Both the position numbers and the translations under genes were made by a program. Under the pieces are notes generated by a model. It did not search any database, was not told the DNA's origin, and saw only the letters and a list, made by a program, of their open reading frames with translations. A stretch of DNA of 64,000 nt, taken from the NCBI RefSeq assembly GCF_046298265.1, contig NZ_JBKAHK010000008.1:111771-175770 (forward strand), in the 5' to 3' direction. Positions 43,478 through 52,816 of this stretch are shown piece by piece (position 1 is the first letter of the stretch; each line of letters begins with the position of its first letter). The DNA comes from Gillisia xinjiangensis. Lineage in GTDB: Bacteria; Bacteroidota; Bacteroidia; Flavobacteriales; Flavobacteriaceae.

Positions 43478-46400
43478 TTAATTATTAATTTTCAAAATGC
43501 TTGGAGTACCATTATTAAATGTTACGATAAGATGTAATTCGTCATTTATACAGATTTCCTTAATATCACGGGCAGCTCCGGAAATATCAGGCATTTCTTT
43601 ATTATAAGTTTGGAAAAAACCGTTTTTATCATTGATAAGAACAGTTCCATGGCTGGCATCTAATCTACCCAATTGAGTGCTGATTTCATAGTTGTTTCCT
43701 ACTAAAAACAGATCGGGAAAACCATCACTGTTAAAATCCTGCGTCTCAATAGCAAAGATTGCCGAAACCTGTGTTTCAAAGGGTAAAATATGCTTTGTAA
43801 AAGTGTTATCCCCATTATTTTCAAAATAGCAACTGGCTAATTCAAAAACCTGTTTCACTTCAGCATTTTTCAGTTTTTCCATGGGTAGAATCTCAGAAAA
43901 ATCTGCATCTGCATAATCTTTGTACCTGAGAAATTTCTTTTTTAAAAATGGCATTTGGTGATCGAGTTCGTCCTTAGAAGCAAAAGCTGTTTCCTTATTT
44001 TCATAAAAATAACTCACTACCGGATCAATAGATCCATTTCCATCAAAATCGCCAAGGTACAGTCTTAAAGGTTTTTCTATAGAAGCCTTTAGTCTGGAAT
44101 TTAGCCCCCAGTTTCCTGCAACGATATCTATATCGCCGTCGCCATCAAAATCTTTTGCAATCACGGCATTCCACCATCCGTTCGTATCTTCAAGCCCGCT
44201 ATCCAGTTTGCTAAGTTTGCTCCCATCATTGATAAAAATCGTGACAGGCATCCAGTGACCAACTACTATTGCATCCTTAATCTTATCATTATTGATGTCG
44301 ATCCAGATAATATCCTGAACATTTCCGACATTCCTAAATGTTTCAGAATATTGATCGGTAACTTCTGTAAACTTACCATTGCCATCATTCAAAAATAAAT
44401 ACTGCACAGGATTTTTACCGTATTCCCCCGGGACTATATTTGCACTAAAAGAAAGATCGGGAAAACCATCTGCATTCAAATCTACCGATGTTGCCTTCGA
44501 AGCATTAAGGCTGACACCCTTAAACTGTTGATCGTCCAATCTGAATTTACCGTTTTCATTCAGGTATAGTCGCGGTTGCAAGGATTTTCCTTTTGTAAAT
44601 TCATTACCCCCGCTTACCACTATCAAATCCATATCACCATCCACATCCACATCCAGGAATATTTGATCGGTATCTTCTGAAATTGCATCTTCCTCGAATA
44701 TTTTTTGCTCAGATTTTTCAAAACTACCATCAAGGTTTTGCAGCCACAAATTCAAGCTCTGTGATTTTCCTCCTCCTATTACCAGATCGTCAAGACCATC
44801 TTTATTGATGTCGGCTACTGCGGCACGCGGACTCTGATTACCATAACCAAAAGGAATTAGCGGCTCACGGTTAAATTCCAGCGTGGATTGCTCGACATGC
44901 TTATAGTCTATTAAAGAATCTTTCTTTGTAAAAATAGAATTTCTTTCAGATTTATTGAATATAAGGGAGTCGGCATCATTTATATTAAATTCGATAGTTC
45001 TATTGGGCTTAATATTGTACTTGGTTTCAGTTAAAAAACCCGGCCAAATTACCTTTACCGAATCTATTGAAGTATGCTTGGCGAGGCCAAAATTCAAACC
45101 CGGTGCCAATGAAGAAAGATAGCCCCTGCTTAAATAATGTTCTTGTTGTTGCAGGTTATCTCCATAGTAAAGTATAATTTTTGCACCGATACCAAATTTG
45201 TTGCTATTATCTCCCAACAGGTTCACTCTGAGATAATTGTTTCGTATTAATTTTTCTGAATTATTTTTAAAAATACTGGCATTTCCATCGGTATTGTTCA
45301 CTACTAAATCCATATCCCCATCATTGTCAAGATCAGCATACACAAAACCATGACTAAAACTTGGCTCAGCATTTAACCATTCTTTTTTTCGGTTGTCAAA
45401 AGTATTATCACCATTGTTCTGAAAAATATAATTTGCTATTTTCTTTTCAGGTAGCTCTTTGACGAAATCATCATAATTTTCAAATTTTCCCTGACTTAAT
45501 TGTTTCTGAATTTTTTCATTTGAAATATACTTGATAAAATCCATATCATTGGTAGCGCCTTTTATTCCATTGGTGATAAAAATATCCTTGTGGGTATCAT
45601 TATCAAAATCGACAAAAAGTGCTCCCCAAGACCATTCTGAAGCCGCAATACCACTAAGAAATGCAGTTTCCGAAAAATTGAGATTTCCTGAATTGATATG
45701 AAGGGTATTCTGCATGTATTGTGGAGCAAAGCCGTTCTTTAAATAGCTAGCATAAGTTTGAAATGGATATTCCAGTCCTGAGGTTTTATAGGTCTTCAGA
45801 TTTTCAGGAAGCATATCCAGAGATATGATATCTGCAAGGCCATCATTATTGATATCGGCAATATCGTTACCCATGGAAAAATGCGTGGTATGGCCTAATT
45901 TTTCAGGTTGATCTGAAATTAGTTCGTGAAAACTACCGTTTTTCTGATTAATATATAAATAATCATTTTCAAAAAAATCATTTCCAACGTAAATATCAGG
46001 ATACAAATCATTATTAAGGTCTCCCACTGCCACACCCAGTCCGTAGCCAATCACTCCCTGAAAAATTCCAGCTTCAGAAGAAACATCTGTAAAAAAACCA
46101 TTATCATTTCTGAACAACCGGTCGCCTGATTTAGGATCATAGCTCTTCCTTTTATCCCCTCTACCGTAATTCCTGTTTGGATGCACGGAGTGATTTAATA
46201 AGAACATATCAAGATCTCCATCCTGATCATAATCCAGGAAGACAGCTTGAGTAGAAAAACCTGAAAAATCGAGACCATACTTTGCAGACTGTTCCTCAAA
46301 AATGGGAATCCCTTCTTCATTAGGTCCCTGATTAACGTATAGCAGGTTATGCCCTTCCAGATTAAGGAATCCACTTACTTTACAAATGTAAAGATCCAGT

Positions 46401-46777
46401 AAACCATCCCCGTTAATATCTATATTACTAACTCCTGTGGTCCATCCCTGGGAGTTATCAATCTGGGAGACCGGAGTTATATCTTTAAATTTAAAATTAC
46501 CAATATTCAAAAAAAGCTTATCCTCTTGCTCATTGGAGGTGAAATATAAATCTATAAGGCCATCCTGGTTATAATCCCCTGCTGCGACTCCGCCGCCATT
46601 ATAATAATACAGATAATTAAAAATGTTTAATTCAGAGTTTGGATTTAGTTCATTAGAGAAAAGAAGATTTGAATGCGAAGGCACTATCTTTTCGAAAAGA
46701 AATTCCTCTTTTTTACAGGCCTGGAAAAACAGGATAGAAAAGATAGAAATTAGGAATAGTTTTTTAGTTTTTACCAC
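43478..46777 (-). CDS. VCBS/FG-GAP-repeat lipoprotein with ASPIC/UnbV domain (1099 aa)
   Basis: The signal LISIFSILFFQACKK gives a lipobox FQAC. Blades DYNQDGLIDLYF, DINGDGLLDLYI, DYDQDGDLDMFL and DLDNDGDMDLVV precede a central ASPIC/UnbV domain (YLRVNLLGDNSNKFGIGAKI, VKVIWPG); a C-terminal propeller has DFDGDGDIDIVA and DFNSDGFPDLFL. The reading frame extends to TTG 46825, but GTG 46777 places the start right before the lipoprotein signal, so I use it. It lies just downstream of susD, separated by a strong hairpin terminator, and the intact GyrI-like gene follows. Confidence 0.88.
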   Translation of the reverse strand: MVKTKKLFLISIFSILFFQACKKEEFLFEKIVPSHSNLLFSNELNPNSELNIFNYLYYYNGGGVAAGDYNQDGLIDLYFTSNEQEDKLFLNIGNFKFKDITPVSQIDNSQGWTTGVSNIDINGDGLLDLYICKVSGFLNLEGHNLLYVNQGPNEEGIPIFEEQSAKYGLDFSGFSTQAVFLDYDQDGDLDMFLLNHSVHPNRNYGRGDKRKSYDPKSGDRLFRNDNGFFTDVSSEAGIFQGVIGYGLGVAVGDLNNDLYPDIYVGNDFFENDYLYINQKNGSFHELISDQPEKLGHTTHFSMGNDIADINNDGLADIISLDMLPENLKTYKTSGLEYPFQTYASYLKNGFAPQYMQNTLHINSGNLNFSETAFLSGIAASEWSWGALFVDFDNDTHKDIFITNGIKGATNDMDFIKYISNEKIQKQLSQGKFENYDDFVKELPEKKIANYIFQNNGDNTFDNRKKEWLNAEPSFSHGFVYADLDNDGDMDLVVNNTDGNASIFKNNSEKLIRNNYLRVNLLGDNSNKFGIGAKIILYYGDNLQQQEHYLSRGYLSSLAPGLNFGLAKHTSIDSVKVIWPGFLTETKYNIKPNRTIEFNINDADSLIFNKSERNSIFTKKDSLIDYKHVEQSTLEFNREPLIPFGYGNQSPRAAVADINKDGLDDLVIGGGKSQSLNLWLQNLDGSFEKSEQKIFEEDAISEDTDQIFLDVDVDGDMDLIVVSGGNEFTKGKSLQPRLYLNENGKFRLDDQQFKGVSLNASKATSVDLNADGFPDLSFSANIVPGEYGKNPVQYLFLNDGNGKFTEVTDQYSETFRNVGNVQDIIWIDINNDKIKDAIVVGHWMPVTIFINDGSKLSKLDSGLEDTNGWWNAVIAKDFDGDGDIDIVAGNWGLNSRLKASIEKPLRLYLGDFDGNGSIDPVVSYFYENKETAFASKDELDHQMPFLKKKFLRYKDYADADFSEILPMEKLKNAEVKQVFELASCYFENNGDNTFTKHILPFETQVSAIFAIETQDFNSDGFPDLFLVGNNYEISTQLGRLDASHGTVLINDKNGFFQTYNKEMPDISGAARDIKEICINDELHLIVTFNNGTPSILKINN

Positions 46778-46840
46778 GAATTTGAAAACTGGAATTTGAG
46801 GCAATTTATAACAAAATATTTTCAAAAATAAAATATTTAA

Positions 46841-46872
46841 AAAAATAGAGGGCCAATTGGCCCTCTATTTTT
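46841..46872 (-). terminator. Hairpin terminator between SusD and the VCBS gene
   Basis: AAAAATAGAGGGCC (46841-46854) and GGCCCTCTATTTTT (46859-46872) form a perfect 14-bp stem with an AATT loop and U-rich ends on both strands. It likely ends the susCD transcript or lowers read-through into the VCBS gene. Confidence 0.85.
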
Positions 46873-46891
46873 TATTTTTAAAAACTTAAAA

Positions 46892-48550
46892 TTAATATCC
46901 AGGATTCTGAATAAGATTAGGATTTAAAATCAATTGATTTGCAGGTATTGGGAATAAGTTTTTTGTTTCATCCCCAACAGCGGAAGGAGCTTTTAAACTC
47001 CAATCTCTGGTATATTCTCCAAATCGAATCATATCATTCCTTCTCCAGAATTCCATATATAATTCCCTTCCTCTTTCTTCCAGAAGATCACTTTCTGTAA
47101 CAGTACCAAGTGGCTGGGCTTTTCTAAGGATCCTTAATTCGTTAACCAATGCTGATGCATCCATACCGGATCTCAACATTGCCTCTGCTTTCATAAGATG
47201 TGCATCTGAATATCTGAAGAAAATTTCATGTTCTGTAAATGCCCCATAGCGAGGATTATATTTAATGGTACGAATACCAGTGGTCTCACTGTTATTGATA
47301 AGGCTAATATTTCCCGAACCATCAGTAAACTGTCTTTTAAAAGTTAATGGATTTCCACCTCTATCTTTTAAAGCCGTTCCATCATAATCAAACTGCTGAT
47401 CGATAAGAAAACCGAAACCAACACTGGAACCGTCTGCAAACCCATCATTGTTGCTATCTGTTGCACCCGGAAATGCTCCAGCCGGTACTCCAGCTGCAGG
47501 AACATAACCTCTGCGCTCTTCCTGCCCATCCAAAGGTTCTCCCTGAGCTGTACCCTTGTTAGAATTAGGGTCACCTTCAAACATATCATAAAATTCTGCA
47601 AGGGTAGAAAAACCATTCCAACCACCACCAGTTTGATCTGGAGCCATATTATAATGAAGTCCATTCCAGATTCTATTACCAACTGCGGTAGGGATAAACC
47701 AAATAGTTTCCCTGTCCAATTCTCTTCTAAAAATATCGAAGTACCCTTCTTCAAGGCCATATCCCGATGCAGTAATTTCATCAACAAGGCTTACAACCTG
47801 GTTCATATCTGCAGAATTAGGCTCTGTTCCAAGATAAATATGTTTATTTAAAAGAACTTTTGCTAATAGGTATTTCGCCGCTTCTTTTCCAGGTCGTGCA
47901 TTTGCTGCTCCGGCATCTCCCACACCGGCACCTGGACCAATAGCTGGTAATCCTGCTATAGCCGCATTTAAATCCGAAACAATTTGATCTACCGCCTCTT
48001 GACCCTTAAGTACTATTGGATCTTCAAAAAGAGGCGCCTGAGGGTCCCTAACGGGTACCTGACCAAAATTATCCAGCACAACCCACATACCAAGGGCTCT
48101 CAAAAAATGAGCATCAGCTTCCTGTTGCGGATTGCTATTGGTTAATTCAGCAAGCACCTGTGCACCCTGAAAGTGAAGTGTATTCCATTGATTCCATACA
48201 TTCAGAATAAAGGCATGCTCCGGTGTCCATTCATGTTGGTGTAATTGTCTCCAAATCCCATTATCCCCCCAGTCTGAACCTCTGGTAGGCACCAGTTGTT
48301 CATCTGTGGTTACTTCAGCTAGGGCATATAAATTGGCCTGATCGCCTATATAACCACGTAAGCTGTTATAGGCATTGTCCAGAAAGGAATCTGGATCACT
48401 TACTCCTTGAAAACCTGCTTCGCTCGCATCCTTTATAATCGAATCTGTTCCCTCAATTTCCAAATCGCTACAAGAGATGATGGTGCTTCCCAGCAATACC
48501 ATTACCAGAGTAAGGTTTATAATTCGTTTTGTTATTCTAATATTTTTCAT
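46892..48550 (-). CDS. RagB/SusD-family outer-membrane nutrient-binding lipoprotein
   Basis: A 552-aa lipoprotein (VLLGSTIISCSDLE; lipobox IISC) with SusD-type blocks: DNAYNSLRGYIGDQ, ADAHFLRALGMWVVLDNFGQVPV, AAKYLLAKVLLNKHIYLGTE (TPR-like), and the C-terminal RYSDAHLMKAEAML and RNDMIRFGEYT. It should cap the SusC transporter and bind its ligand at the cell surface. The start is ATG 48550; a TTG two codons upstream is less likely. The gene directly follows susC (17 bp). The ligand is unknown; nearby sugar-oxidation genes suggest a glycan or glycoside. Confidence 0.95.
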   Translation of the reverse strand: MKNIRITKRIINLTLVMVLLGSTIISCSDLEIEGTDSIIKDASEAGFQGVSDPDSFLDNAYNSLRGYIGDQANLYALAEVTTDEQLVPTRGSDWGDNGIWRQLHQHEWTPEHAFILNVWNQWNTLHFQGAQVLAELTNSNPQQEADAHFLRALGMWVVLDNFGQVPVRDPQAPLFEDPIVLKGQEAVDQIVSDLNAAIAGLPAIGPGAGVGDAGAANARPGKEAAKYLLAKVLLNKHIYLGTEPNSADMNQVVSLVDEITASGYGLEEGYFDIFRRELDRETIWFIPTAVGNRIWNGLHYNMAPDQTGGGWNGFSTLAEFYDMFEGDPNSNKGTAQGEPLDGQEERRGYVPAAGVPAGAFPGATDSNNDGFADGSSVGFGFLIDQQFDYDGTALKDRGGNPLTFKRQFTDGSGNISLINNSETTGIRTIKYNPRYGAFTEHEIFFRYSDAHLMKAEAMLRSGMDASALVNELRILRKAQPLGTVTESDLLEERGRELYMEFWRRNDMIRFGEYTRDWSLKAPSAVGDETKNLFPIPANQLILNPNLIQNPGY

Positions 48551-48567
48551 TATCAATTTTTATTTAA

Positions 48568-51500
48568 TTAAAAACTAGCGTTGAGTGCAAAAGATACAGT
48601 TCTTGGTCTTGGAAAAGCTGCATAATCTATCCCGGCTGTAGGAATAGCTGAGGCATTCACCGATCCCGTATTAGTTGAGATTTCAGGATCTAATCCACTA
48701 TACCCTGTGATCAAGAAAAGATTCTGACCTATCACACTAAGTCTTAAAGACTTTACAAAGTTATCACCATCCAACGGAAGTTGATATCCTAAAGAAGCTG
48801 AAGTTAACCTAACAAAATCACCTCTTTCAAGAAATCTTGTTGAAACTGCAACAGTTGAAGCTGCATTTTCATTGTTAGTTAATACATCTTCTGTTACGTT
48901 CTTACCTATTAATAAAGCACTTTTTGTAAAAAATGCATTATCAGTTGCGTTATATACATAGAAATCAAATTGACCATTAAAATATGCAGCAAAATCAAAA
49001 GCTTTATACCGGGCATTTAAAGAAAGACCTGCATTCCAATCTGCAATAGCATCTTTTCCTACAAAGAATTTATCGGCATCAGGATCTCCAATACCATTTC
49101 CATCCACATCGAGATAGGTTGGGTTTCCATTTTCATCAAAGCCTGTAAATTCAGCCATAAAATAAGAGAACAATGGCTGTCCTGCTTTTAGCTGTTGTGC
49201 AAAAGCATTAGTCAAACCATTTCCACGTATCGCCCCTGTATTAATGATGAAAGGTGTGTCCTGAACTTCATTATCATTGTAGGCAACATTAAAGCTTGCT
49301 GAAAACCCAAAATCCTGTGTATTTACAAAATCGTAGTCAAGTGAAAACTCCACCCCTTTATTCACAACTTTACCGTCCGTTAGGTTACTAAAAACTACTT
49401 CCCCATTACTAGGTGCGGCAGTTTGCCTTGGAAGCAAAAGGTCATTGGTTGTTTTTTGATAGATGTTAAAGGTACCCGTTAAGCGATCCGCATTAAACCC
49501 AAAATCAATACCAAGGTTTAGATCTGTAGTTTCTTCCCATTTAAGATCGGCGTTTGCATCACCTACAATAAAAGAACCAGGTGCCGGCAATACATTAAGA
49601 TCATTGCTAATTCCTCCACCTGCGGCTCTTTCACGCTGAACGAAACGCCCATACCCCAGACCTTCCTGACTTCCAACTATACCTGCCCCTAAACGCAATT
49701 TAAGCATAGACACATTTTCTCCAATAAAGTCTTCCCTGTGTATTTGCCAGGCGAATGCTCCGGAAGGGAAATAACCATATTGATTGTTTTCTCCAAATGT
49801 AGAAGAACCATCGGCTCTAAAAGTTCCGGTGAAAAGGTATTTTTCTGCTATTGTGTAATTGGCACGCACAAAATATGATTGCAATTCGTCAAAATTGTCA
49901 AAGGTATTATTCACAACGAAAGCTGGAATAGGTCGATCGAAATTAGAAGGTAATTCTCCGGAAGTAAAACTTGGTAATATTGTATTTAAATAAGTTCCAT
50001 CTTCGCCGTATCCAAAAGTTGCAAAATTATCAATAACGGATGTAACATTACCATAAGCCTCTCTCAGCTGAGATGCCATTGCACCCAGATCTGTAGTATT
50101 GAATCCTGCTCCTTCAGATCCAAATCCATCACGTTGAAATTTTTGATAAGAAAAACCTCCCACCACATCGAGCACTGAGTTATCAAACTCTTTTAGATAA
50201 TTAAGGGTAGTCTCCAATAATGTATTTTCTTGATTGAAAGTGTTATAATTACCTCTACCAATTCCGGAAACACCATTAAGGCCTATAACATCAGATCCAA
50301 AAACCGAGGTGGTTTCTGTGTCTTGTTTATCATAACCTACCGTTATCTTTCCCGTAAACTCACTTGTAATTTTATATTCTGCAGATAAGTTTGCTAAAAA
50401 CCTGTCTGATTCAGAAAGTCCCTGAAAACTATTCAATAAACTTACCGGGTTTAAAACGTTACCACCCGGATTAAATAAAGGATCAATAGGAGCTGTTGGA
50501 TTCTGGGTGATAGAGGCACCTATTAAATCCCCCGTAGAACCAGCTTCCCCGGAAATTGGAGCTCTTTCTTCATCCACTCCTGAATAGGATAACTGAGCGC
50601 TCAAGGTTAATTTATCTTTCAAAAGACGTTGAGTAGCATTAACACGTGCTGATAATCGATCTAAAGAGGAGTTTTCGACAATACCTTCTTGATCGGCATA
50701 TCCCAAAGAGGCTCTCACATTACCCGTGTTGTAACTTTTAGAATAACTTAAATCTGTAGTATTAGAAATAGCGGTACGGGTATAAAAATCCTGAAAATCT
50801 GAATCTGCTCCAAAATCCAAGGCATCGGGATCATTCCCTACGCTGGCAAGGCCTTCCAAAAAGGCCTCTCTGCCTAATAGGTCATATTCATTTGCAGGTG
50901 AAGCTATACTTAATGTATTATTAAATTCAAAGGTTCCTTTTCTTCCTTTACCTCCTTTGGTTTGAATAATAATAACTCCATTGGCTCCCCTGGAACCATA
51001 TATAGCAGTAGCAGAAGCATCTTTTAAAATAGAGATGCTTTCAATATCATTGGGGTTAAGGAAATTTAGAGGGTTTTTCTGTCCACCACCACCAATACCT
51101 GCAGCATTTGTTTGTGGAGCAGCACCACTGGTTAAAGGGACTCCATCTACAACGAATAACGGATTGTTTCCGGAACGAATTGAATTGGAACCCCGTATTC
51201 TAACATTTATGCTTGCTCCAGGTTCTCCAGAAGTTTCTGAAATCTGAACTCCGGCGGTTTTACCCTGAATAAGTTGCTCAGGAGAAGCTATAACCCCCTT
51301 ATTAAAGTCCTTAGCTGTTACAGAGGCTACAGAGCCAGTCGCATCCTTAACTGTGGTAGTACCATAACCAATAAGTATTACTTCTTCCAATTCAGCTGCA
51401 TCAGCCGCTAAATTTACGCTGATAATAGAACGTCCATTGACACCAATTTCCTGGCTTTCATAACCTATGAAACTAAATATCAGGATTCCATCAGTCGGTA

Positions 51501-51693
51501 CATTGTTCAAAGTGTAATTTCCATCAAAATCAGTAGTGGTACCTGTAGATGTTCCTTTAACGGCAACAGTTGCGCCAGGCAGAGGGCCACTTTCATCTGT
51601 AACTGTTCCGGAAACAGTCTGTTGGGCATTCACCATGCTGAAACACAGAAAAGCGATAGCAAACAAAAAGCCCCTGAAAGTAAATTTTTTCAT
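48568..51693 (-). CDS. SusC/RagA-type TonB-dependent transporter
   Basis: A 1041-aa outer-membrane protein. After a signal peptide (FAIAFLCFSMVNAQ), residues about 24-110 form a carboxypeptidase-D-regulatory-like domain (TVSGTVTDESGPLPGATVAV). The plug domain follows (GYGTTTVKDATGSVASV, SINVRIRGSNSIRSGNNPLF, SISILKDASATAIYGSRGAN) and then the beta-barrel ending FALNASF, with a terminal Phe as usual. It pairs with the SusD gene 17 bp downstream. An extensive regulatory region with a promoter and palindrome lies upstream. Confidence 0.96.
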   Translation of the reverse strand: MKKFTFRGFLFAIAFLCFSMVNAQQTVSGTVTDESGPLPGATVAVKGTSTGTTTDFDGNYTLNNVPTDGILIFSFIGYESQEIGVNGRSIISVNLAADAAELEEVILIGYGTTTVKDATGSVASVTAKDFNKGVIASPEQLIQGKTAGVQISETSGEPGASINVRIRGSNSIRSGNNPLFVVDGVPLTSGAAPQTNAAGIGGGGQKNPLNFLNPNDIESISILKDASATAIYGSRGANGVIIIQTKGGKGRKGTFEFNNTLSIASPANEYDLLGREAFLEGLASVGNDPDALDFGADSDFQDFYTRTAISNTTDLSYSKSYNTGNVRASLGYADQEGIVENSSLDRLSARVNATQRLLKDKLTLSAQLSYSGVDEERAPISGEAGSTGDLIGASITQNPTAPIDPLFNPGGNVLNPVSLLNSFQGLSESDRFLANLSAEYKITSEFTGKITVGYDKQDTETTSVFGSDVIGLNGVSGIGRGNYNTFNQENTLLETTLNYLKEFDNSVLDVVGGFSYQKFQRDGFGSEGAGFNTTDLGAMASQLREAYGNVTSVIDNFATFGYGEDGTYLNTILPSFTSGELPSNFDRPIPAFVVNNTFDNFDELQSYFVRANYTIAEKYLFTGTFRADGSSTFGENNQYGYFPSGAFAWQIHREDFIGENVSMLKLRLGAGIVGSQEGLGYGRFVQRERAAGGGISNDLNVLPAPGSFIVGDANADLKWEETTDLNLGIDFGFNADRLTGTFNIYQKTTNDLLLPRQTAAPSNGEVVFSNLTDGKVVNKGVEFSLDYDFVNTQDFGFSASFNVAYNDNEVQDTPFIINTGAIRGNGLTNAFAQQLKAGQPLFSYFMAEFTGFDENGNPTYLDVDGNGIGDPDADKFFVGKDAIADWNAGLSLNARYKAFDFAAYFNGQFDFYVYNATDNAFFTKSALLIGKNVTEDVLTNNENAASTVAVSTRFLERGDFVRLTSASLGYQLPLDGDNFVKSLRLSVIGQNLFLITGYSGLDPEISTNTGSVNASAIPTAGIDYAAFPRPRTVSFALNASF

Positions 51694-51733
51694 AAATTAA
51701 AGTTTTAGTTTAGTTTTCAAACGAAATATTAAT

Positions 51734-51765
51734 CAAAGTTAAATTTATGTAAATATTTGGTAAAC
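51734..51765 (-). promoter_or_regulatory. Promoter of the susCD operon
   Basis: Read on the minus strand: TAACTTTG (51741-51734) fits the -7 consensus, and GTTTA (51765-51761) lies 19 bp upstream as a -33 element. The leader to the susC ATG is about 30 nt. Confidence 0.55.
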
Positions 51766-51789
51766 GCGAAGCACAATATCGATATAATT

Positions 51790-51805
51790 ACGAAATCGTT
51801 TTCGT
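51790..51805. promoter_or_regulatory. LacI-type operator candidate upstream of susC
   Basis: ACGAAATCGTTTTCGT is a near-perfect inverted repeat (ACGAAA/TTTCGT) with a central CG, the AAnCGnTT core seen in LacI/GalR-family operators. It sits about 25 bp upstream of the predicted susC -33 element. No LacI-type regulator is in the window. Confidence 0.4.
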
Positions 51806-52113
51806 GTTCATTTTAACATCTTTTTGCATCATCATTCAATTTATAATAGATTTTCACAAAATTCAATATTTTTTAATGATATATTTAAAAGAAAGACCGT
51901 TTTTCAATTTATTTATTGTGAAAAAGAATTAAAAAAAATTACAGATTTAGCTAAAAAATGGCTTTAAAAAGGCACAAAAACTATCAAAATTCAAGATTTT
52001 AAATGTGAAAAATATTTCCATATAAGTTAAAACACCGCATATTTAGACTTTCTTAGCTTCATTTCCCTTCATAAATCATCCAAAAAAGGAACTATTACTG
52101 TTGATTTCAACAT
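51806..52113. other. AT-rich intergenic region between susC and the GMC block
   Basis: The stretch is rich in A/T runs with no reading frame over 40 codons, no family-like peptide and no GC-rich hairpin. I see nothing else in it. It separates the susC promoter from the terminator of the GMC/small-subunit transcript. Confidence 0.6.
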
Positions 52114-52140
52114 AAAAAAAGGAACCACACTGGGTTCCCT
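52114..52140 (-). terminator. Rho-independent terminator of the GMC operon
   Basis: On the minus strand, GGGAACC and GGTTCC flank a CAGTGT loop and run into T7 (A7 on the plus strand at 52114-52120). Confidence 0.75.
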
Positions 52141-52165
52141 TAAATTTCTATCTAGATGGAATTTA

Positions 52166-52804
52166 TTATAAAGACATCGCCTTGCCTTTTCCTAGTTCTG
52201 AAACTGGACCACATGCGATATATTGACCCGGAACAGGATCATACCACAGCACATTTTCTCCAATTTCTTCACTGGTTTTCCAAGCCCATATAGCCATCCC
52301 CCTAACTTCGCTTAAATAAGAATAAACTCCGGCACCAGTATCCAAACTCTCCGCAGGCTCTATATCTAATTGATCCTCAGTTGGCCGTTTTAAATAAATT
52401 TCCTGTTGTTCTGGAGTAGCTTTTAGATATTTCTTTACTATTTGTTCATATTCTTCTGCACTTCCCTTTTCCGGGTTTTTATCAAATTCAGATTTAAATG
52501 CAGCTGCAAAAGCATTTGCGCTGCTGTTAAATTTATCCCGTCGTTCAATTGGCGCAACCTGGTCCATATAGGAATCAATGAATTCGGCTATATTCAAATC
52601 ATTTGCTCCGGGAGTATCTGTCTCCGGAATTATAACGTCCAGGATTTGTTTGAGTATAAAACCGTTGCCTACCGTTAAAAAAGCAGGTTCCCAATCGGTT
52701 TTGGGTTCGCTTTTACAGCTTTGCAACAGGCTTAGTGTACTTGGCCCAACTATAAGGATTCCTGCACCCAGGCCGAAGTTTTTTAATGCTTGTCTTCTGT
52801 TCAT
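52166..52804 (-). CDS. Gluconate 2-dehydrogenase subunit 3-like protein
   Basis: A 212-aa protein with a twin-arginine signal (MNRRQALKNFGLGAG) that also contains a lipobox-like SLLQSC, so export by Tat and possible lipidation are expected. The mature part matches the small subunit of membrane sugar or gluconate dehydrogenases: VIIPETDTPGANDLNIAEFI and SYMDQVAPIERR. It lies 12 bp downstream of the GMC oxidoreductase gene on the same strand. It probably forms a periplasmic heterodimer and helps export the large subunit, which has no signal of its own. Confidence 0.88.
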   Translation of the reverse strand: MNRRQALKNFGLGAGILIVGPSTLSLLQSCKSEPKTDWEPAFLTVGNGFILKQILDVIIPETDTPGANDLNIAEFIDSYMDQVAPIERRDKFNSSANAFAAAFKSEFDKNPEKGSAEEYEQIVKKYLKATPEQQEIYLKRPTEDQLDIEPAESLDTGAGVYSYLSEVRGMAIWAWKTSEEIGENVLWYDPVPGQYIACGPVSELGKGKAMSL

Positions 52805-52816
52805 AATTTATAAAAA

